Shown here piece by piece: positions 61,550 through 64,000 of a DNA stretch of 64,000 nt. Both the position numbers and the translations under genes were made by a program. Below the pieces are notes generated by a model. It ran no database searches and was not told where the DNA came from. It saw only the letters and a list, made by a program, of their open reading frames with translations. The stretch is from Lachnospiraceae bacterium MC2017 (GTDB taxonomy: Bacteria; Bacillota; Clostridia; Lachnospirales; Lachnospiraceae), in the NCBI GenBank assembly GCA_000701625.1, contig KL370806.1, forward strand, positions 1-64,000, read 5' to 3'. Within the stretch, counting starts at the first letter, position 1; each line of letters begins with the position of its first letter.

Positions 61550-62304
61550 CTTACATTCACTCCATTATCTTTCAAATAATCCTTTACTTCACTAATAGAC
61601 AATTCTTTATAATGGAATAAAGATGCAGCCAATACTGCTTCCGCATGTCCTTCTGTGAGCGCATCCAGAAAATGTTCTTTTTTCCCTGCACCGCCTGATG
61701 CGATCACTGGTACAGATACAGCGTCTGCGACAGCCCTTGTAAGCTCTATATCATATCCCGCCTTCGTACCATCACAATCCATGCTGGTCAAAAGAATCTC
61801 TCCTGCACCAAGTTCAACTGCCTTCTGCGCCCATTCGATGGCGTCTATCCCCATGTCAACACGTCCACCGTTCTTGTATATGGTCCATCCGTCGCCGTTT
61901 TCTCTACGCTTTGCATCCATAGCCAATACGACGCACTGGCTTCCGAATTTTTCTGCCGCTTCACTTATCAAAGAAGGATTCATAATAGCCGCACTATTTA
62001 CGGCCACCTTATCTGCACCCTCTCGGAGGATTTCACGAAAGTCCTCAGCTGTACGGATTCCTCCACCTACTGTAAAGGGTATAAAAACCTGCTCCGCTAC
62101 ACGACGAACCAGCTCAGTTACCGTTTTTCTATGATCCGAAGAAGCTGTAATATCAAGAAAAACCAGCTCATCCGCACCCTCAGCATCATATGCTCTTGCG
62201 ATTTCTACCGGATCGCCTGCATCTTTTAGATTAACAAAATTCACGCCCTTAACTACACGCCCATTATTAACATCCAGGCAAGGGATTATTCTTTTCGTAT
62301 ACAT
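61537..62304 (-). CDS. hisF: Imidazole glycerol phosphate synthase, cyclase subunit
   Basis: 255 residues, (beta-alpha)8 barrel. Catalytic D11 is in [14 protein letters not shown] and the second Asp is in VLAMDAKRR near 130. The phosphate loops include [12 protein letters not shown] and [10 protein letters not shown]. With HisH it makes imidazole glycerol phosphate and AICAR. Neighbours downstream consume AICAR. Confidence 0.97.
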   Translation of the reverse strand: MYTKRIIPCLDVNNGRVVKGVNFVNLKDAGDPVEIARAYDAEGADELVFLDITASSDHRKTVTELVRRVAEQVFIPFTVGGGIRTAEDFREILREGADKVAVNSAAIMNPSLISEAAEKFGSQCVVLAMDAKRRENGDGWTIYKNGGRVDMGIDAIEWAQKAVELGAGEILLTSMDCDGTKAGYDIELTRAVADAVSVPVIASGGAGKKEHFLDALTEGHAEAVLAASLFHYKELSISEVKDYLKDNGVNVRCRQ

Positions 62305-62413
62305 TATTTATTCATCCGTATAAGTTAAGCAATTAACAATTACCGCAGAACCAAGCCTTTTTGACAAGGCCTGTTCTTTTATCACCCATGTCATTCTACC
62401 CTAAAATGAAAGA

Positions 62414-63022
62414 TTATGCAGTAAGGAAATTTTTTAAAATCTGCATTCCTATATCAGAGCTCTTTTCAGGGTGAAACTGACAGGCAAAAATATTTCCCTT
62501 TTCTACGGATGCATCTGCTGTCGTTCCGTAATCTATCGTTGCCTTAACAATATCACGTTCTTCTGCGTGAACATAAAATGAATGTACAAAATAAACAAAT
62601 GAACCTTCAGGAACACCCTTAAACAGTCTGCCCTCCGCCGGATACTCAAGCGAATTCCACCCAATATTAGGCACTTTAAGTCCTTTGTTCTCCGGAAGTC
62701 TCAAAACTTTTCCCTTGAATAGTCCAAGTCCCTTTACCCCGGGAGATTCCTCACTTTCTTCAAAAAGCAACTGCTCACCCAGGCAGATTCCAAGAAGTGG
62801 GATACCTCTTTTGGCTACTTCATGGATCACCTCTGTTAATCCATATGAGTTAAGCTTTTCCATAGCATCACCAAAAGCGCCGACTCCCGGAAGGATCACA
62901 TGATCTGACGAAAGAATTTCTTTTTCATCCCGGGTAATAAGCGGATTTCCTCCCAGCTTCAAAATTGCCTTTTCAACACTTTTGATATTACCTGCATCAT
63001 AATCAATTATTGCTATCTTCAT
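62414..63022 (-). CDS. hisH: Imidazole glycerol phosphate synthase, glutaminase subunit
   Basis: 202 residues, class I glutamine amidotransferase. The nucleophile Cys is in LLGICLGEQLLFE, and His/Glu in FACQFHPEKS. It delivers ammonia to HisF. The ATG at 63022 starts MKIAIIDYDAGNIKSVEKA, the family N-terminus; the 28 upstream open codons are not conserved-looking. HisF starts 110 bases later. Confidence 0.97.
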   Translation of the reverse strand: MKIAIIDYDAGNIKSVEKAILKLGGNPLITRDEKEILSSDHVILPGVGAFGDAMEKLNSYGLTEVIHEVAKRGIPLLGICLGEQLLFEESEESPGVKGLGLFKGKVLRLPENKGLKVPNIGWNSLEYPAEGRLFKGVPEGSFVYFVHSFYVHAEERDIVKATIDYGTTADASVEKGNIFACQFHPEKSSDIGMQILKNFLTA

Positions 63023-63131
63023 TTTTCTGCCTACATTTCCAGTAAATACATGAATCGCCATGTTCCATTGAAAGTCATTATCGCATAAAACCTCTGTTTT
63101 CAACAACTATTTTTGGATATAAAGTTAAAAA

Positions 63132-63166
63132 GCTGTATGTACCGGACATTTCCGTGTACATACAGC
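63132..63166 (-). terminator. Rho-independent terminator of the downstream-edge gene
   Basis: GCTGTATGTAC and GTACATACAGC form a perfect 11-bp stem around 13 bases; TTTTTAAC follows on the minus strand. Confidence 0.85.
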
Positions 63167-63180
63167 CTTTTTCTTAATAA

Positions 63181-64000
63181 TTATCGTGATGAATATGTTC
63201 CATCATCATTTCGCTTTACATTAAATTCATAAAGCAGATCTCCATTCTTTGCTCCGCTGTCGGAACTATTGGTTTGATCTTCAGGGACATTATCTGAGCC
63301 ATTGTCACTCTGATCATCCCCTGTAATCTCTGCGGTGATCTCGCCATTTTCAGCATCACTCGGAGGAGCAGCCTCGTCTGTTGCAACGATTTCAGGTTCA
63401 TTTACATCATTATTCACCGGTGTAACTTCCTGAATGCTATCAGACAAAGGAACCTGCCCTGATCCTGATGATTCTGGAACAATAACTTCTTCACCGGATT
63501 CTGCTGCTATTTCTGCCGCAATACGAGCTCTCCAGTCAGGATCAGTCACATCCATGAGCGCGATCGTGTAATCAATCCTGTCATTCATCTGTAGCCAGCT
63601 TACCGCCGTTTCCAGACTCACTCCAAATGTATTCGTCAGTGCTGACAAGATATTATTGTAGATAGCTGTATACTCCTCTTCCACACCCTTTTCCCTTGCA
63701 TCCGGGAGATTTGCATTGTACATCGATATTCCCTGTACAAGTACATCAAGTGCTTCCAATGACTTACCCTGAGCCATGAAATCTGTGTACGATTCATATT
63801 TTCTCTGCAATTTCATTATAAATGCAGATTTCTCATAAATTTCCTGACTCACTGCATCCAGATCAGACACTCCGGCCAATGTTTCATACGCAGCATTATA
63901 ATCACCTTTTTCGAATAGTGACTTTCCGAGATTTACATATCCTGCCTTCGGGAATACCATCAGACAGAACATTATCATTGCCGTTAGAGAAACAAAGAAC
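63181..64000 (-). CDS. Membrane protein with acidic low-complexity tail, partial
   Basis: At least 270 residues; the frame continues past the window edge, so the N-terminus is missing. A hydrophobic segment (VSLTAMIMFCLMVFP) is followed by TPR-like helices (LGKSLFEKGDYNAAYETLAG, then MYNANLPDAREKG). A long Ser/Asp/Glu/Pro-rich linker fills the last 100 residues and ends FNVKRNDDGTYSSR. Unrecognised as a named family. Possibly the C-terminal part of a zinc-ribbon/DUF membrane protein. Confidence 0.6.
   Translation of the reverse strand, partial: FFVSLTAMIMFCLMVFPKAGYVNLGKSLFEKGDYNAAYETLAGVSDLDAVSQEIYEKSAFIMKLQRKYESYTDFMAQGKSLEALDVLVQGISMYNANLPDAREKGVEEEYTAIYNNILSALTNTFGVSLETAVSWLQMNDRIDYTIALMDVTDPDWRARIAAEIAAESGEEVIVPESSGSGQVPLSDSIQEVTPVNNDVNEPEIVATDEAAPPSDAENGEITAEITGDDQSDNGSDNVPEDQTNSSDSGAKNGDLLYEFNVKRNDDGTYSSR

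Noticed and set aside
1-64000. CRISPR array
   Set aside because: No regularly spaced 25-40 base repeats were seen; the repeats found are pairs tied to operators, terminators or duplications.

Overview
The window looks like chromosomal DNA of an anaerobic Firmicute of the class Clostridia, most likely a gut or rumen Lachnospiraceae. The evidence is moderate-to-low GC, strong AGGAGG-type ribosome binding sites, an ESX/type VII secretion locus of the Firmicutes kind with an FHA-domain EssC, a monomeric [FeFe] hydrogenase, TRAP and NhaC transporters, and stand-alone AICAR transformylase plus PurO-type IMP cyclohydrolase in place of PurH. No rRNA, CRISPR array or phage structural gene was seen. 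Species is not determinable from this alone.

Region by region. (1) 1-2350: IS91-type element on the minus strand, with a tyrosine recombinase translationally coupled to a Y2/HUH transposase. (2) 2600-16600: accessory zone with many decayed genes. Intact genes are a YoaP-like acetyltransferase, an ACT protein, a D-2-hydroxyacid dehydrogenase, a GH36 alpha-galactosidase with a divergent AraC regulator, an NhaC antiporter, an SDR, a peptide deformylase, a lipoprotein and an SGNH hydrolase. Between them lie a gutted amino-acid ABC transporter, a signal-peptide/GH36 chimera, two copies of an AAA-ATPase fragment in a 219-bp direct repeat, and an ElaA fragment. A compact small RNA candidate with its own promoter and terminator sits at 15708-15817. 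(3) 16600-24450: tight minus-strand cluster of GNAT, methyltransferase, HNH nuclease, PLD-helicase-DUF3427 and NUDIX genes, a candidate defence or repair operon, with a DUF4143-type ATPase and another GNAT upstream. (4) 24560-27240: a two-domain glycosyltransferase-like/acyltransferase fusion. (5) 27300-39470: type VII secretion locus (five WXG100 proteins, one related protein, EsaB-like, EssC, a single-pass membrane protein, DUF2442), next to a large MalT-like LuxR regulator; then a CotH-family protein. (6) 41330-52740: shikimate/quinate module with a chorismate mutase-shikimate kinase fusion, TRAP transporter, AroD, MFS carrier, two AroE-like dehydrogenases, a LysR regulator and an FMN/Fe-S/FAD ene-reductase. 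(7) 52850-64000: BspA-like surface protein, [FeFe] hydrogenase, nucleotidyltransferase plus radical SAM pair, tRNA-Leu(CAA), and a his/pur run (hisH, hisF, ung, IMP cyclohydrolase, AICAR transformylase), ending in a membrane protein cut by the window edge.

How the parts work together: the shikimate module pairs uptake (TRAP, MFS) with 3-dehydroquinate dehydratase, shikimate/quinate dehydrogenases and a reductase, and an exact 14-bp motif upstream of both aroE and the reductase suggests shared LysR control. HisF/HisH release AICAR, which the stand-alone transformylase and cyclohydrolase encoded just downstream turn into IMP. The methyltransferase-HNH-helicase-NUDIX operon and the small RNA are the best candidates for undescribed biology.
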